In this document: one piece after another, positions 14,549-23,238 of the stretch
Layout: the number at the start of each line of letters is the position of its first letter
Position numbering within the stretch: position 1 is the stretch's first letter
NCBI GenBank assembly: GCA_964538875.1
Contig: CAZIHO010000021.1
Location: 1-36,552, forward strand
DNA: 36,552 bases
Reading direction: 5' to 3'
Source: CAZIHO01 sp964538875
GTDB lineage: Bacteria > Pseudomonadota > Gammaproteobacteria > Chromatiales > Chromatiaceae
Position numbers and translations under genes: made by a program
The notes under the pieces: generated by a model
The model's input: the letters and a program-made list of their open reading frames with translations, nothing else
Told to the model about the DNA's origin: nothing
The model's database searches: none

Positions 14549-15948
14549 GCGCTGCCATCCTGGTCTGGCTACGCCGGGATCTGCGCCTGGACGACAACCC
14601 GGCGTTCGCCTGGGCCCTGGCGCAACGGGCGCCCCTGTGCCCTCTCTATATTTACGATCCGGACGCAGAGGCACCCTGGGCGCCGGGGAGTGCGTCCCGT
14701 TGGTGGTTGCATCACAGCCTGCACGCCCTGGCCGGGGACCTGGCCCAGCGGGGCTTGCGCCTGATGTCCCTGCGGGGTCCGGCCCTGGAGCTGATTCCGG
14801 CCCTCGCTGCCCAGGCGGGTGCCGGGGCCGTGGTATGCAATTCCATCCACGAGCCCCGCCTGGATGACCGGGACCGGCGCTTGGGGGCGCTGCTCCAGTC
14901 TACTGGACGCCGCCTCCAGCTCCTGCCAGGCGGCGCTCTGCTGCCCCCGGGCCAGATCCTGACCGGCCAGGGCCAAACCTACCGGGTGTTCACGCCTTTT
15001 TGGCGCAACGCCCGCCGGCACCTGGAGCTGGCGCCGCCCCAGGTCCAGCCTTGGACCGGCGCCGCCCCGGACGGCTGGGGCGGAATGCCCGCCGCCGGCC
15101 CGGCCAGTCTGGGCCTGCTGGACACCCATCCTTGGTGGCACAAGCTGGCGGCCCACTGGCAACCGGGCGAGGCGGGTGCCTGGGTGCGTGTACGCCGCTT
15201 TCTGGATCAGGCCGCTGGGGACTATCAACAGGGGCGGGACCGGCCGGATTGGGACGGCACTTCCCGGCTGGCGCCCCATCTGCATTTCGGGGAGATTAGC
15301 CCGCGCCGGGTCTGGACCCTCCTGCAACCTCTGTTGGCCGGTGACCAGGGCGCCGCAGCGGGCGCTTCGGCGGAGGCTTTTTTGCGCCAACTGGGCTGGC
15401 GGGAGTTCGCCCGGGAATTGCTGCTGGCCTATCCTCACACGGATTGGCAGTGCCTGGATGGCCGCTATGGGGAGGATTTTTGGCAGGAGGACCCGGACGC
15501 CCTGGCCGCCTGGCAGCGGGGCGAAACCGGCGTTCCCCTGGTGGACGCCGGCCAGCGGGAACTCTGGAGCACCGGCTGGATGCACAACCGGGTCCGTATG
15601 TTGGCCGCCTCCTGGCTCACCAAGAATCTGGGCATTCACTGGCGGCACGGCGCCCGCTGGTTCTGGGACACCCTGGTGGACGCGGATCTGGCCAACAACA
15701 GTCTGGGTTGGCAATGGGTGGCTGGCTGTGGCGCCGACGCCGCCCCCTATTACCGGATTTTCAACCCGGATCTCCAGGCGGCCCGCTTCGATCCCCAGGG
15801 CAGCTATCGGCGCCGCTGGCTGGGGGATATCCGGGGGCTGGGACCCTCCCTGAATCCGGCCCGCAGCCGGGATGCCGCCTTACGCCGCCATGCCCGGCTG
15901 ATGGGGGCCGGGCCAGGCACTGGTCCGGTCAACGGTGAGCTGTTTTGA
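14545..15948 (+). CDS. phrB: Deoxyribodipyrimidine photolyase
   Basis: A 467-residue class I CPD photolyase, the usual length. It uses FAD and blue/near-UV light to split cyclobutane pyrimidine dimers. The N-terminal DNA_photolyase Rossmann domain (about 1-130) begins ILVWLRRDLRLDDNPA. The FAD-binding helical domain carries TSRLAPHLHFGEISPR (about 237-252), LRQLGWREFARELL, GVPLVDAGQRELWSTGWMHN (about 331-350) and WFWDTLVDADLANNSLGWQW with the ADAAPYYRIFNP end motif. Its start overlaps the stop of the light regulator (ATGA), showing translational coupling. The combination of a B12 light sensor and photolyase makes light-induced repair the likely role. No truncation or missing key motif is seen. 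Confidence 0.95.
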   Translation: MSAAILVWLRRDLRLDDNPAFAWALAQRAPLCPLYIYDPDAEAPWAPGSASRWWLHHSLHALAGDLAQRGLRLMSLRGPALELIPALAAQAGAGAVVCNSIHEPRLDDRDRRLGALLQSTGRRLQLLPGGALLPPGQILTGQGQTYRVFTPFWRNARRHLELAPPQVQPWTGAAPDGWGGMPAAGPASLGLLDTHPWWHKLAAHWQPGEAGAWVRVRRFLDQAAGDYQQGRDRPDWDGTSRLAPHLHFGEISPRRVWTLLQPLLAGDQGAAAGASAEAFLRQLGWREFARELLLAYPHTDWQCLDGRYGEDFWQEDPDALAAWQRGETGVPLVDAGQRELWSTGWMHNRVRMLAASWLTKNLGIHWRHGARWFWDTLVDADLANNSLGWQWVAGCGADAAPYYRIFNPDLQAARFDPQGSYRRRWLGDIRGLGPSLNPARSRDAALRRHARLMGAGPGTGPVNGELF

Positions 15949-15962
15949 CGCCGTGCCTGCCC

Positions 15963-15984
15963 GGCCCAGTTTTGCTGCTGGGCC
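15963..15984 (+). terminator. Possible terminator hairpin after the photolyase gene
   Basis: GGCCCAG (15963-15969) and CTGGGCC (15978-15984) form a perfect 7-bp stem with an 8-base loop, 15 bases after the stop. No T-run follows, so it is weak as an intrinsic terminator. It lies between convergent genes and could serve either strand. Confidence 0.35.
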
Positions 15985-16083
15985 AGCGGGTTCCTAGGGA
16001 GGTTCCCCCCCAGCACCGGCTCGTCCCTTGACCTCGATCGACTGGAGGGGCCAGCGGAGCCGGCCACCCGAAGGACCGGCGTC

Positions 16084-19000
16084 CTAGACCGGCTTGCCGG
16101 ACATGGCGCGCCGGGTCTGGCCGGCGATGAGGCGCAGGATCGCCAGTTCCCGGCGGCAGCCTGGTAGATCCTGACCCTGGGCCAACTCTTGCATCTTGGC
16201 CGCCTGGTGTTGAAGTGGGTAGGCGAACAGATTACCCGCCGCGCCCTTGATGATGTGGGCGGCGCGGCGCAGTTCCAGGAGGTCGCCGGCGTCGGCGGCG
16301 CGTTCCAGCCGCGCCAGCAGATCCTCCAATTCCACCAGGAACTGGCTGGTCAGTTCATCGACGACGGTGGCGTCCACCTCCAATTCATCCCGCAACCCCT
16401 GACGGTCGAACAAGGAGCGTGCGTCCAGGTCCGGGGCGGGGCTGGGTTCCGGAGGCGTACCCCCGCCGGCGGTCAGGCGCCGGATGACATCGGTCAACTG
16501 GGCCATGCGTACCGGCTTGGCCAGGAAGTCGTCCATGCCGGCCGCCAGGCACCGGTCCCGGTCCGTGGAAGCGGCGTGGGCGGTGACCGCCACGATCGGC
16601 AACCGCTGTCCCAAGGGTTCCAAAGCGCGCCATTTGCGGGAAGCTTCTAAACCATCCATGACCGGCATACTCACGTCCATCAGCACTAGGTCGTAGCTAC
16701 CCCGCTCCAGGGCCACCAGCGCCTCGCCGCCGTTCTCCGCCTGATCCACCCGGTGGCCCAGGCGCTCCAGCATCATGATGGCGACCTTGCGATTGGTGGC
16801 ATTGTCGTCCGCCAGCAGGATCCGCAACGGGCGCTGGCTGGGGGTCTGCTGGCCGGTATCCCCGCCGTCCTCGTGGCCGGTGAGACCGTCTCGCCCTTGC
16901 AATAGTTGGCGCAGCGCCCGTTTCTTGATCGGCCAGGGCAGCCAGAGTTCATACCGGGTGTCGCCTTGGGCGCGGGCTCCACTGACCCGAATCAGGCGCA
17001 CCCCGGCAGCGGCGGCGTAATCGTCCGCGTCGAGGCGCGGCCGGTTGACCAGAATCGCCGCCATCGGCGCCACCCCGGCGGCACGGAGCCGCGCCAGTCC
17101 AGCGGCCAGGGATTCGCCGGGCTCCCCATGTAGCGGCCGGCAACCGAAGTCGCTCAGGTAGTCCTCCAGCAGGCGCGTCAGGTTCGGCTCCTGGGAGAGG
17201 ATCAGCACGCCCTGGCCCTGCAACAGGCCACTGTCCTGCTCCTCCTCGCCGCGGGGGACCGGCGCCGGCCGCAGGGGCAGGCTGATCCAAAAACTGGAGC
17301 CAGCGCCCGGCTGGCTTTCCACGCCGATGGTGCCGCCCATGGCTTCCACCAACCGGCGCGAGATGGCTAGCCCCAGGCCGGTGCCTTCACCCCGGCGGGC
17401 CAGGGAGCCGTCCACCTGGGAAAAGGCTTGAAAAAGCCGCTCTTGGGCCTCCAGCGAGATGCCGGGTCCCGTGTCCCGTACCGCCAAGCGCAGTTGAGGC
17501 GCGGCGGGATTGGACCGGTTTTCAGTGGCCACCAGGGTCACGCTGCCCCGGTCGGTGAACTTGACCGCGTTGCCCAGCAGATTAAGCAACACCTGACGCA
17601 GGCGTCCGCCGTCGCCCAACAGCCAGCGCGGCAGGCTGGAGGGCACCCAACTCCACAGCTCCAGGCCCTTGTCCCGGGCCCTGGGTAACACCAAGTCCAA
17701 GGCGTCTTCCACCAGTTGCTGAAGCTCGAACGGCGAGTCCTCCAGTTCCATGCGCCCCGCCTCGATCTTGGAGAAGTCCAGGATGTCGTTGATGATGTCC
17801 AGCAAAGCGTCGGCGGACTGCTTGATGGTCTGCACACAATCCCGCTGTTCCGGATTGAGGGGCGTGTCCAGCAGCAGGGATGCCATGCCGACCACGCCGT
17901 TCATGGGGGTGCGGATTTCGTGGCTGACGCTGGCCACGAACTGGCTCTTGGTCTGATTGGCCCGCTCCGCCTGTTCCTTGGCCCGGTTGAGGGCGGTCAT
18001 GGCCTCGCGCCGTTCGCTGATGTCCAGGTGGGTGCCGATCATGCGCGCCGGGTTGCCGTCCCGGTCCCGCGCCACCAGCCGGCCGGTGTCCAGCACCCAT
18101 ACCCAGTGGTTGTGCTTGTGGCGCATGCGGGTTTCGCATTCGTACAGGTCCCGCTGGCCCTCGAACACCTCATCCAACAGGGCAGCGGATTTCTTCAGGT
18201 CGTCCGGATGGCAGAGATCCCGCCAGGTCTGAATCGTCAAGGGCTGCAATTCGTCCAGGCGGTAGCCGAGAATTTCCGCCCAGCGTTCGTTGACCACCAA
18301 GCCGCCCGACTGGATTTGCCAGTCCCACACGCCCACGCCGGTGGTGCGCAGCACATAGTCGAGGCGCTGCTTTTCTTCCGCCAGGGCCTGCTCGGTGTCG
18401 CGGCGGGCGTGCACCTCGTCTTCTAGCAGCAGGTTGGCCCGCTGGATATGGCTTTCCCGGCGCGCCGCTTCCTGGGCCCGGGCGGCGAATTCGGTGGCGC
18501 GCAGGTTGGTGCGGAATACCCACCAGAGGCCGGTGAGCAGCACCAGGGCCAGGGCCGCCAGGGCCAGGGCGTGGGGGCGGGGATCCGGTACCTGGTGCGC
18601 TTCGGCTTGGCGCTGTTCCAGGGCGAAGTACAGGTCGGCGTTACCCACGGGAGCCACGCTGACCAGGCCGGAAAAGCCGTCGCTGGCGGGGCGCCGATAT
18701 TCCCGTACTTCTTGAACCGGGATGCCGGGGAATTCCCGGACGGCGGATTCCGGCGGCAGGGGCCGGCCCTTACCCACCACCTGGGCCTGGTGGTCCCGCA
18801 GCCAGAGCACCTGTTGGCGGGCGCCCTTATTTTCGGCCAGGGCAGGCAGGTCCAACAGGATTGAGGTCTTCAGCCAAGCCAGCAGCACTCCGGAATAGAC
18901 ATCCCGGAACCATAGGGGTTGGGCCAGCAGCATATGGTCATCCACGGCGACCAGGGTGGCGTCGTGCAATTCCTCGATGGCTAGATTGGGTAAGGAACCG

Positions 19001-19458
19001 GGGGGCTCGGCGCCGGGTGCGGCGGAATCCGCCAGCAGCAGGCCGGATTCGTCCGCCAGCACCAGCCGCTGGTAGGTCTGGGTTTTGGCGACCTTCTTGC
19101 TTTGCTGGAGTTCCCGCAGACGCTGGGTGATGGGGATCAGACTCTGGCGCAACCCGTAGCGCTCACTCATGCCCAACGCCCGGTTCTCGAAATAAACTTG
19201 CACCTCCCGGCTGCTGGACAGGTGGCGCAGGTCCTCGAAGCGCTCCGAGAGAAAAAAATGCAGTACCTGGGCGCGGTCCCGGATTTCGAAGCGGCGCATT
19301 TCCGCCACGGAATTGGCCAGTTGTTCCAGGTTGCGGTAGTTGGAATAGACCAGCCCGCCCAGGAACGCGAGCAGCGCCAGGATGGCTAACGCCAGCAGGC
19401 CCCGGCTAGAGCTGAAGTCCCGCCAGGATTTGGAGGTGGGTTCGGCGGGTTCCGGCAT
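16084..19458 (-). CDS. Hybrid sensor histidine kinase (sensor-PAS-HisKA-HATPase-pseudoREC-REC-Hpt)
   Basis: 1124 residues from ATG 19458; a GTG at 19518 is less likely. TM1 (about 19-40) and TM2 (about 293-315) bound a periplasmic sensor of about 250 residues. Then come a coiled coil, PAS (about 365-490), HisKA with H513 (SVSHEIRTPMNG), HATPase_c (about 610-730), a degenerate receiver (about 740-850), a full receiver with D928 (LVLMDVSMPVMDG) and an Hpt domain with H1068 (AAHIIKGAAGN). Phosphate should flow H513, D928, H1068, then to a separate regulator; the sigma-54 activator at 21775-23238 is the obvious candidate. In the first receiver the phosphoacceptor Asp is replaced (ILVNRPRLD) and the acidic pocket reads ILSQEP, so it is likely structural. 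A periplasmic binding protein gene lies 139 bases upstream on the same strand. Confidence 0.93.
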   Translation of the reverse strand: MPEPAEPTSKSWRDFSSSRGLLALAILALLAFLGGLVYSNYRNLEQLANSVAEMRRFEIRDRAQVLHFFLSERFEDLRHLSSSREVQVYFENRALGMSERYGLRQSLIPITQRLRELQQSKKVAKTQTYQRLVLADESGLLLADSAAPGAEPPGSLPNLAIEELHDATLVAVDDHMLLAQPLWFRDVYSGVLLAWLKTSILLDLPALAENKGARQQVLWLRDHQAQVVGKGRPLPPESAVREFPGIPVQEVREYRRPASDGFSGLVSVAPVGNADLYFALEQRQAEAHQVPDPRPHALALAALALVLLTGLWWVFRTNLRATEFAARAQEAARRESHIQRANLLLEDEVHARRDTEQALAEEKQRLDYVLRTTGVGVWDWQIQSGGLVVNERWAEILGYRLDELQPLTIQTWRDLCHPDDLKKSAALLDEVFEGQRDLYECETRMRHKHNHWVWVLDTGRLVARDRDGNPARMIGTHLDISERREAMTALNRAKEQAERANQTKSQFVASVSHEIRTPMNGVVGMASLLLDTPLNPEQRDCVQTIKQSADALLDIINDILDFSKIEAGRMELEDSPFELQQLVEDALDLVLPRARDKGLELWSWVPSSLPRWLLGDGGRLRQVLLNLLGNAVKFTDRGSVTLVATENRSNPAAPQLRLAVRDTGPGISLEAQERLFQAFSQVDGSLARRGEGTGLGLAISRRLVEAMGGTIGVESQPGAGSSFWISLPLRPAPVPRGEEEQDSGLLQGQGVLILSQEPNLTRLLEDYLSDFGCRPLHGEPGESLAAGLARLRAAGVAPMAAILVNRPRLDADDYAAAAGVRLIRVSGARAQGDTRYELWLPWPIKKRALRQLLQGRDGLTGHEDGGDTGQQTPSQRPLRILLADDNATNRKVAIMMLERLGHRVDQAENGGEALVALERGSYDLVLMDVSMPVMDGLEASRKWRALEPLGQRLPIVAVTAHAASTDRDRCLAAGMDDFLAKPVRMAQLTDVIRRLTAGGGTPPEPSPAPDLDARSLFDRQGLRDELEVDATVVDELTSQFLVELEDLLARLERAADAGDLLELRRAAHIIKGAAGNLFAYPLQHQAAKMQELAQGQDLPGCRRELAILRLIAGQTRRAMSGKPV

Positions 19459-19597
19459 GGGGTCTCTATTCCAGCCCTTGGCAAGTGAACCTGTCAAGCT
19501 TGCGGCGCCACCCGCCACCCGCCACCTTCCCGCGCCGGCGGTGGATGGCCGGGGTGGTGCCCTGGCCGCAGCGGGGACGCCCGGCCTGGGTTGGCCA

Positions 19598-20482
19598 TCA
19601 GCGGGCGTTGGCGATGAATTCGGGAAAATAGTCTCCCACGAAGGGGTAGTACTTTTCCACTAGCGCCCGGAACTTGCCGGAGGCTTGCAACTCTTTGAAA
19701 TAGCGGTCGAATTCAGCAATCAATTGCTTGTCCTCGGGCCGGAACGCCGGCGCCATGCCCTGGATTTCGCTGATCGGCCCCAAGACCTTGATTTGCCCCG
19801 GCCATTTCTGCAGCGCCACCAGGGCGTCGGGTACGTCCAGCAGGGTCAGTTCCGACTCGCCACTCAGCAGCGCCGGCGCCAATTCGTTCAGGGAACCTGG
19901 GAAGAGATTGAGCTTGGCGCGGCTGTTCTGAATGTCGTACAGGCTGGGATCGAGGCAGGTGCCCGCCTTGCCCAGCAGGCTATGGTCCGCTAACAGTCCC
20001 TTGGATAGGGCAATATCGCCCGCCAGTGTGCCGGTCGGGGCAATGGGGTGCAGGGGCGAGTCGTGCCGGGCCACCAGCCACACCTGGGTGGGGAAGGTGG
20101 TGGCGGTGAAAGTCACCAGGGTCTGGCGCCAGGGCAGGATGGTCATGCCGGTGGCGATCATGTCGCCGCGGATGGGCACCGTCGCCACCACCTCGGCTTG
20201 CTCGCCCTTGGGGCGCGCCTTCTTGCCGGTCAGGTCGCCGATGATGTCCGGCCAGTCGGTGCGGACAAACTGATACTGGACTCCCAAGTGCGCGGCAAAT
20301 CCCTTGGCCAACTCGACGCTCATGCCGTCGCCCAGGCCGGTGACAAAATTGGCGTAGGGGATGCCCAGGTGGCGCAGTTCGCCGCGGGCACGGATCTCCG
20401 CCAAGTCGGCGGACGCGGCAGTCAGCCAGGAGGCGCACATCAGCGCGGCCACCAGGGTGAGCCAGTTGGGACGGTATTTCAC
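19598..20482 (-). CDS. Periplasmic substrate-binding protein, family 3 (amino-acid type)
   Basis: 294 residues starting at a GTG, with GGAG seven bases upstream. A Sec signal peptide (about 1-25, cleavage likely after ASA) precedes an SBP_bac_3 fold. Recognisable segments are LAEIRARGELRHLGIPYANF, GMSVELAKGFAAHLGVQYQF and the C-terminal AEFDRYFKELQASGKFRALV. Such proteins bind amino acids or other small polar solutes. No ABC permease or ATPase gene is adjacent; instead a membrane hybrid kinase follows on the same strand. I infer that the protein delivers its ligand to the kinase sensor domain, or is an orphan, and is not part of a transporter. The ligand is not predictable. Its length is slightly above the family average, with an insertion near 85-95 (KKARPKGEQAE). 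Confidence 0.88.
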   Translation of the reverse strand: MKYRPNWLTLVAALMCASWLTAASADLAEIRARGELRHLGIPYANFVTGLGDGMSVELAKGFAAHLGVQYQFVRTDWPDIIGDLTGKKARPKGEQAEVVATVPIRGDMIATGMTILPWRQTLVTFTATTFPTQVWLVARHDSPLHPIAPTGTLAGDIALSKGLLADHSLLGKAGTCLDPSLYDIQNSRAKLNLFPGSLNELAPALLSGESELTLLDVPDALVALQKWPGQIKVLGPISEIQGMAPAFRPEDKQLIAEFDRYFKELQASGKFRALVEKYYPFVGDYFPEFIANAR

Positions 20483-20611
20483 AGGGAGTCTCCGTGGGTC
20501 CGGGTTGGATCAAGGAGTAACGCAACTTCCGGGCCAGTCGAGCGGGTGGGGCCCAGGCGTCGCCCGGCGCGAATCGCGACGCGGGTGGCGCCAGGCGCGC
20601 CGCAATCTGAG

Positions 20612-20642
20612 TCGCAATTTGCAACAAAATCGCAAATTGCGA
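20612..20642. promoter_or_regulatory. Operator/enhancer candidate: two GCAA-N-TTGC palindromes
   Basis: TCGCAATTTGC (20612-20622), nine bases, then GCAAATTGCGA (20632-20642). The whole is a perfect 11-bp inverted repeat, and each arm is itself a GCAA-N-TTGC palindrome with centres 18 bp apart. It lies about 65 bp upstream of the -24 part of the sigma-54-like promoter, where enhancer sites for a sigma-54 activator are expected, and about 130 bp upstream of the divergent binding-protein gene. A third, partial CGCAAT lies at 20601. Confidence 0.65.
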
Positions 20643-20705
20643 AGTCCGGGGCGGTGCAAACCGCTCCCTCCCGGTCTATATCAGGATGCTAGCCGCATTG
20701 CCGGG

Positions 20706-20722
20706 TTGGCACGAAAACTGTT
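20706..20722 (+). promoter_or_regulatory. Putative sigma-54 promoter of the REC-Hpt gene
   Basis: TTGGCACG (a perfect -24 element), four bases (AAAA), then CTGTT where TTGCA would be ideal. The invariant GG is present, but the -12 GC reads GT, so the site is imperfect. Transcription would start near 20734, about 90 bases before the GTG at 20824. The nearby sigma-54 activator gene makes autoregulation plausible. Confidence 0.45.
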
Positions 20723-20823
20723 AGTAGCCTGGAAGCGGTGGGTGGTCTGCACCTGAATGACCTCGCACACGGAATTGAATGTCGAGCGCCTAGGAAATGA
20801 AAAGAATCCGGAGAGACGACCCA

Positions 20824-21606
20824 GTGAACCTGCAAACTACCCCCATCAGCCCGACACCGCGCATTCTGGTCGCTGATGACAGCCTATCCACCCAGCGGTT
20901 GATTGCCACCTTTCTGTCCCGTGCCCAATGCGACCTGGAGTTTGCCAGCGACGGCGCCGCTGCCGTGGACGCGGTCCAGCGGGGTTCCTATGACCTGATT
21001 CTGATGGACATCTCCATGCCGAAAATGGATGGTCTGGAGGCTACCCGGCGCATTCGGGCCATGGATGGGGGCGCTGGCGTGCCGATCCTGGCCTTGACCG
21101 GCGACGACGACCTGGCGCACCGGCGCATTTGCCTGGAGGCGGACATGGACGACATCCTGGTCAAGCCGGTGCGCCGGGAAAAGCTCCTGCAAGCCTTGTC
21201 CGGCTGGACCGGCATGGCGGCCAAGAGCAAGACCGGTTCCGGGGACAATGCCCTGCTGGACGAATCCACCCTGACCCGCCTGGAGGAAGATACCTCGCCG
21301 GCCCTGGCGCCCGAGTTGGTGGCAATCCTGTTCCGGGAAGCCCTGGGCTATGAGCGGGACATCGGCCGGGCGGTGGGCCAGCGCGATTGGTGTGAATGCG
21401 GACGCCTGGCCCACGCCCTTAAGAGCAATGCGGGCACCATCGGCGCCGGCCGCCTGCGGGAGCAAGCCATCCGGTTGGAAGCGGCGGTCGCCACGGGGGA
21501 TGAGGCGGACATCCGCCGTTGTGCCGAACTGCTGGCCCAAGTGTCGCTGGCGACCCATGGGGCCTACGAGCAGCGCTTCCACTGGGCTAAGGATCAGGTG
21601 GGCTGA
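20824..21606 (+). CDS. Response regulator-Hpt phosphotransfer protein
   Basis: 260 residues from GTG 20824, chosen because GGAGAG lies eight bases upstream; the in-frame ATG 20797 lacks a properly spaced site. The receiver (about 10-130) has D62 (LILMDISMPKMDG), the acidic pair (VADDS), the Thr (LALTGDDD) and the Lys (LVKPVRREKL). The Hpt domain (about 160-255) has H197 in AHALKSNAGTIGAGRL. With no DNA-binding or enzymatic output, it is a phosphorelay shuttle or phosphate sink. It sits between the divergent hybrid kinase and the sigma-54 activator, the position that LuxU holds beside LuxO in Vibrio, though LuxU lacks a receiver. Phosphate may go from the kinase through D62 and H197 to the activator, or the reverse (inference). 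Confidence 0.9.
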   Translation: MNLQTTPISPTPRILVADDSLSTQRLIATFLSRAQCDLEFASDGAAAVDAVQRGSYDLILMDISMPKMDGLEATRRIRAMDGGAGVPILALTGDDDLAHRRICLEADMDDILVKPVRREKLLQALSGWTGMAAKSKTGSGDNALLDESTLTRLEEDTSPALAPELVAILFREALGYERDIGRAVGQRDWCECGRLAHALKSNAGTIGAGRLREQAIRLEAAVATGDEADIRRCAELLAQVSLATHGAYEQRFHWAKDQVG

Positions 21607-21774
21607 CCGCCATCTGGCCTAGCTAGCCGGGCAAACAGGTCACACCCTGTTCCGGCCGGGGTTGCCCAGGGTGGCCAGCCCCTTCCTTGGCCAGTCGCCA
21701 ACTGTGCCCAAAACCTGTTTCCCTGGCTGGTGGCTGCTATCCTCATGGAAGCAATCTGGACCTGCGGGTCCGCC

Positions 21775-23238
21775 ATGACCCCAACCAGAGCGAGGGTGGA
21801 ATTGGACTATCCGATCGCGGTTCCGGACCCGGCCGCCGCTCCGGCCAACCGGCCCCGGGTGTTGATCGTCGAGGATAGCCCTGGGCTGGGCAAGCTCTAC
21901 AGCACCTATCTGGAGTCCGAGAATATCCAGACCCTGCTGGCCGGAACTGGCCAGGAGGCCTTGAAATATCTGGACCAGACCCCGCTGGATCTCCTCTTGG
22001 TAGATTTGTTCCTGCCGGATATGCAGGGCATGGCGATCCTGCGCCAGGTCCAGGACCGGGCCTTGCCCACCCTGGTGGTCATCATCACCGGCCATGGCTC
22101 GGTGGCGGCGGCGGTGGACGCCATGCGCCACGGTGCCCGGGATTTCCTGGAAAAGCCCTTCGACGCCCAGCGCTTGCGCACCACGGTACGCAATGCCCTG
22201 GAACATCAGCGCCTGACCAGCCTGATCGACACCTACCAACAGCAGTTCGACCGGGACCGCTTTCATGGCTTCGTCGGCAATAGCCTGCCCATGCAGATGG
22301 TGTACCGGGTCATCGAAGCCTGCGCCTCCAGCAGCGCCACCCTATTCATCACCGGCGAGAGCGGTACCGGCAAGGAAGTCTGCGCGGACGCCATCCATCG
22401 CCACGGCAGCCGCAAGGACGGCCCCTTCGTGGCCCTGAATTGCGGCGCGATCCCCACCGAACTCATCGAGAGCGAATTATTCGGGCATCGGCGCGGCGCC
22501 TTCACCGGCGCGGTCCAGGACCGGGTCGGCGCCATCCGGCGCGCCCACCGGGGCACCCTGTTCTTGGACGAAATCGGCGAAATGCACCAGGAGGCCCAGA
22601 CCAAGCTGCTCCGCTTCGTACAGACGGGCCGCTTTCAAATGGTGGGTGGCAGCGCCGAGGAACAGGTGGATGTACGCATCGTCTGCGCCACCAACCGGGA
22701 TCCCTGGCGGGAGGTCAAGCTGGGCCGCTTTCGGGAGGACCTCTACTACCGGCTGCATGTGGTGCCCATCCAGCTACCGCCGCTGCGGGACCGGGGTGGG
22801 GACATCCTGCTGCTGGCCAACTATTTCCTGCAACGCTACGCCCGGGAGGAAGGCAAGAGCTTTCGGGGCTTCGAGCCCGGCGTCGCGGCGGTGTTGAACG
22901 CCTACGATTGGCCCGGCAACGTGCGCCAACTGCAAAACGTGGTGCGCAATGTCACCGTGCTCCAAGACGGGGAATGGGTGACTCTGGCCCATTTGCCGCC
23001 GCCTCTGAATCAAGTGTCGCCGGCGCTGGTGGCACCCCAGCCGGAGCCAGCCAAGGCAATAGCGCCCCCCCTGAGCAAGGGGAGCAGCCCACCTATCCGG
23101 CCCCTGGCGGACGTAGAGCGGGATGCCATTGAACAGGCCCTGGCCTGGTGCGACGGCAACGTACCCCAGGCCGCCGCTCTGTTGCAGATTCATCCCTCCA
23201 CCCTGTACCGGCGAAAATTGGCCTGGACCAAGTCCTGA
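21775..23238 (+). CDS. Sigma-54-dependent response regulator (NtrC/LuxO class)
   Basis: 487 residues from ATG 21775 (ATG 21745 and GTG 21730 also possible). Order: receiver (about 22-145; D77 in LLLVDLFLPDMQG; K in LEKPFD), AAA+ domain (about 165-400) and Fis-type helix-turn-helix (about 440-487). The AAA+ domain has Walker A GESGTGKE (194-201, K200), the GAFTGA loop that contacts sigma-54 (241-246), Walker B GTLFLDEIGE and the arginine-finger region FREDLYYRL. The C-terminus reads IEQALAWCDGNVPQAAALLQ, then IHPSTLYRR. It should activate sigma-54 promoters when phosphorylated. The REC-Hpt gene ends 168 bases upstream on the same strand, and the hybrid kinase/binding-protein pair is divergent. 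Its own targets may include the GCAA-N-TTGC sites in this cluster. Confidence 0.94.
   Translation: MTPTRARVELDYPIAVPDPAAAPANRPRVLIVEDSPGLGKLYSTYLESENIQTLLAGTGQEALKYLDQTPLDLLLVDLFLPDMQGMAILRQVQDRALPTLVVIITGHGSVAAAVDAMRHGARDFLEKPFDAQRLRTTVRNALEHQRLTSLIDTYQQQFDRDRFHGFVGNSLPMQMVYRVIEACASSSATLFITGESGTGKEVCADAIHRHGSRKDGPFVALNCGAIPTELIESELFGHRRGAFTGAVQDRVGAIRRAHRGTLFLDEIGEMHQEAQTKLLRFVQTGRFQMVGGSAEEQVDVRIVCATNRDPWREVKLGRFREDLYYRLHVVPIQLPPLRDRGGDILLLANYFLQRYAREEGKSFRGFEPGVAAVLNAYDWPGNVRQLQNVVRNVTVLQDGEWVTLAHLPPPLNQVSPALVAPQPEPAKAIAPPLSKGSSPPIRPLADVERDAIEQALAWCDGNVPQAAALLQIHPSTLYRRKLAWTKS

Larger units (their letters stand above)
20483..20823. other. Divergent control region of the phosphorelay cluster
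   Basis: 341 bp between the binding-protein gene and the REC-Hpt gene. It contains the paired palindromes at 20612-20642 and the sigma-54-like element at 20706-20722, annotated separately. An AAGGAG at 20513-20518 precedes no useful reading frame. No gene is seen. Confidence 0.5.

Noticed and set aside
14569..15714. 381-codon minus-strand frame
   Set aside because: Antisense to the photolyase, whose motifs are complete and decisive.
19500..19530. Short tandem CCGCCAC repeats as a possible repeat array
   Set aside because: Only about three imperfect copies in G+C-rich DNA; no spacer structure and no sign of CRISPR or a satellite.
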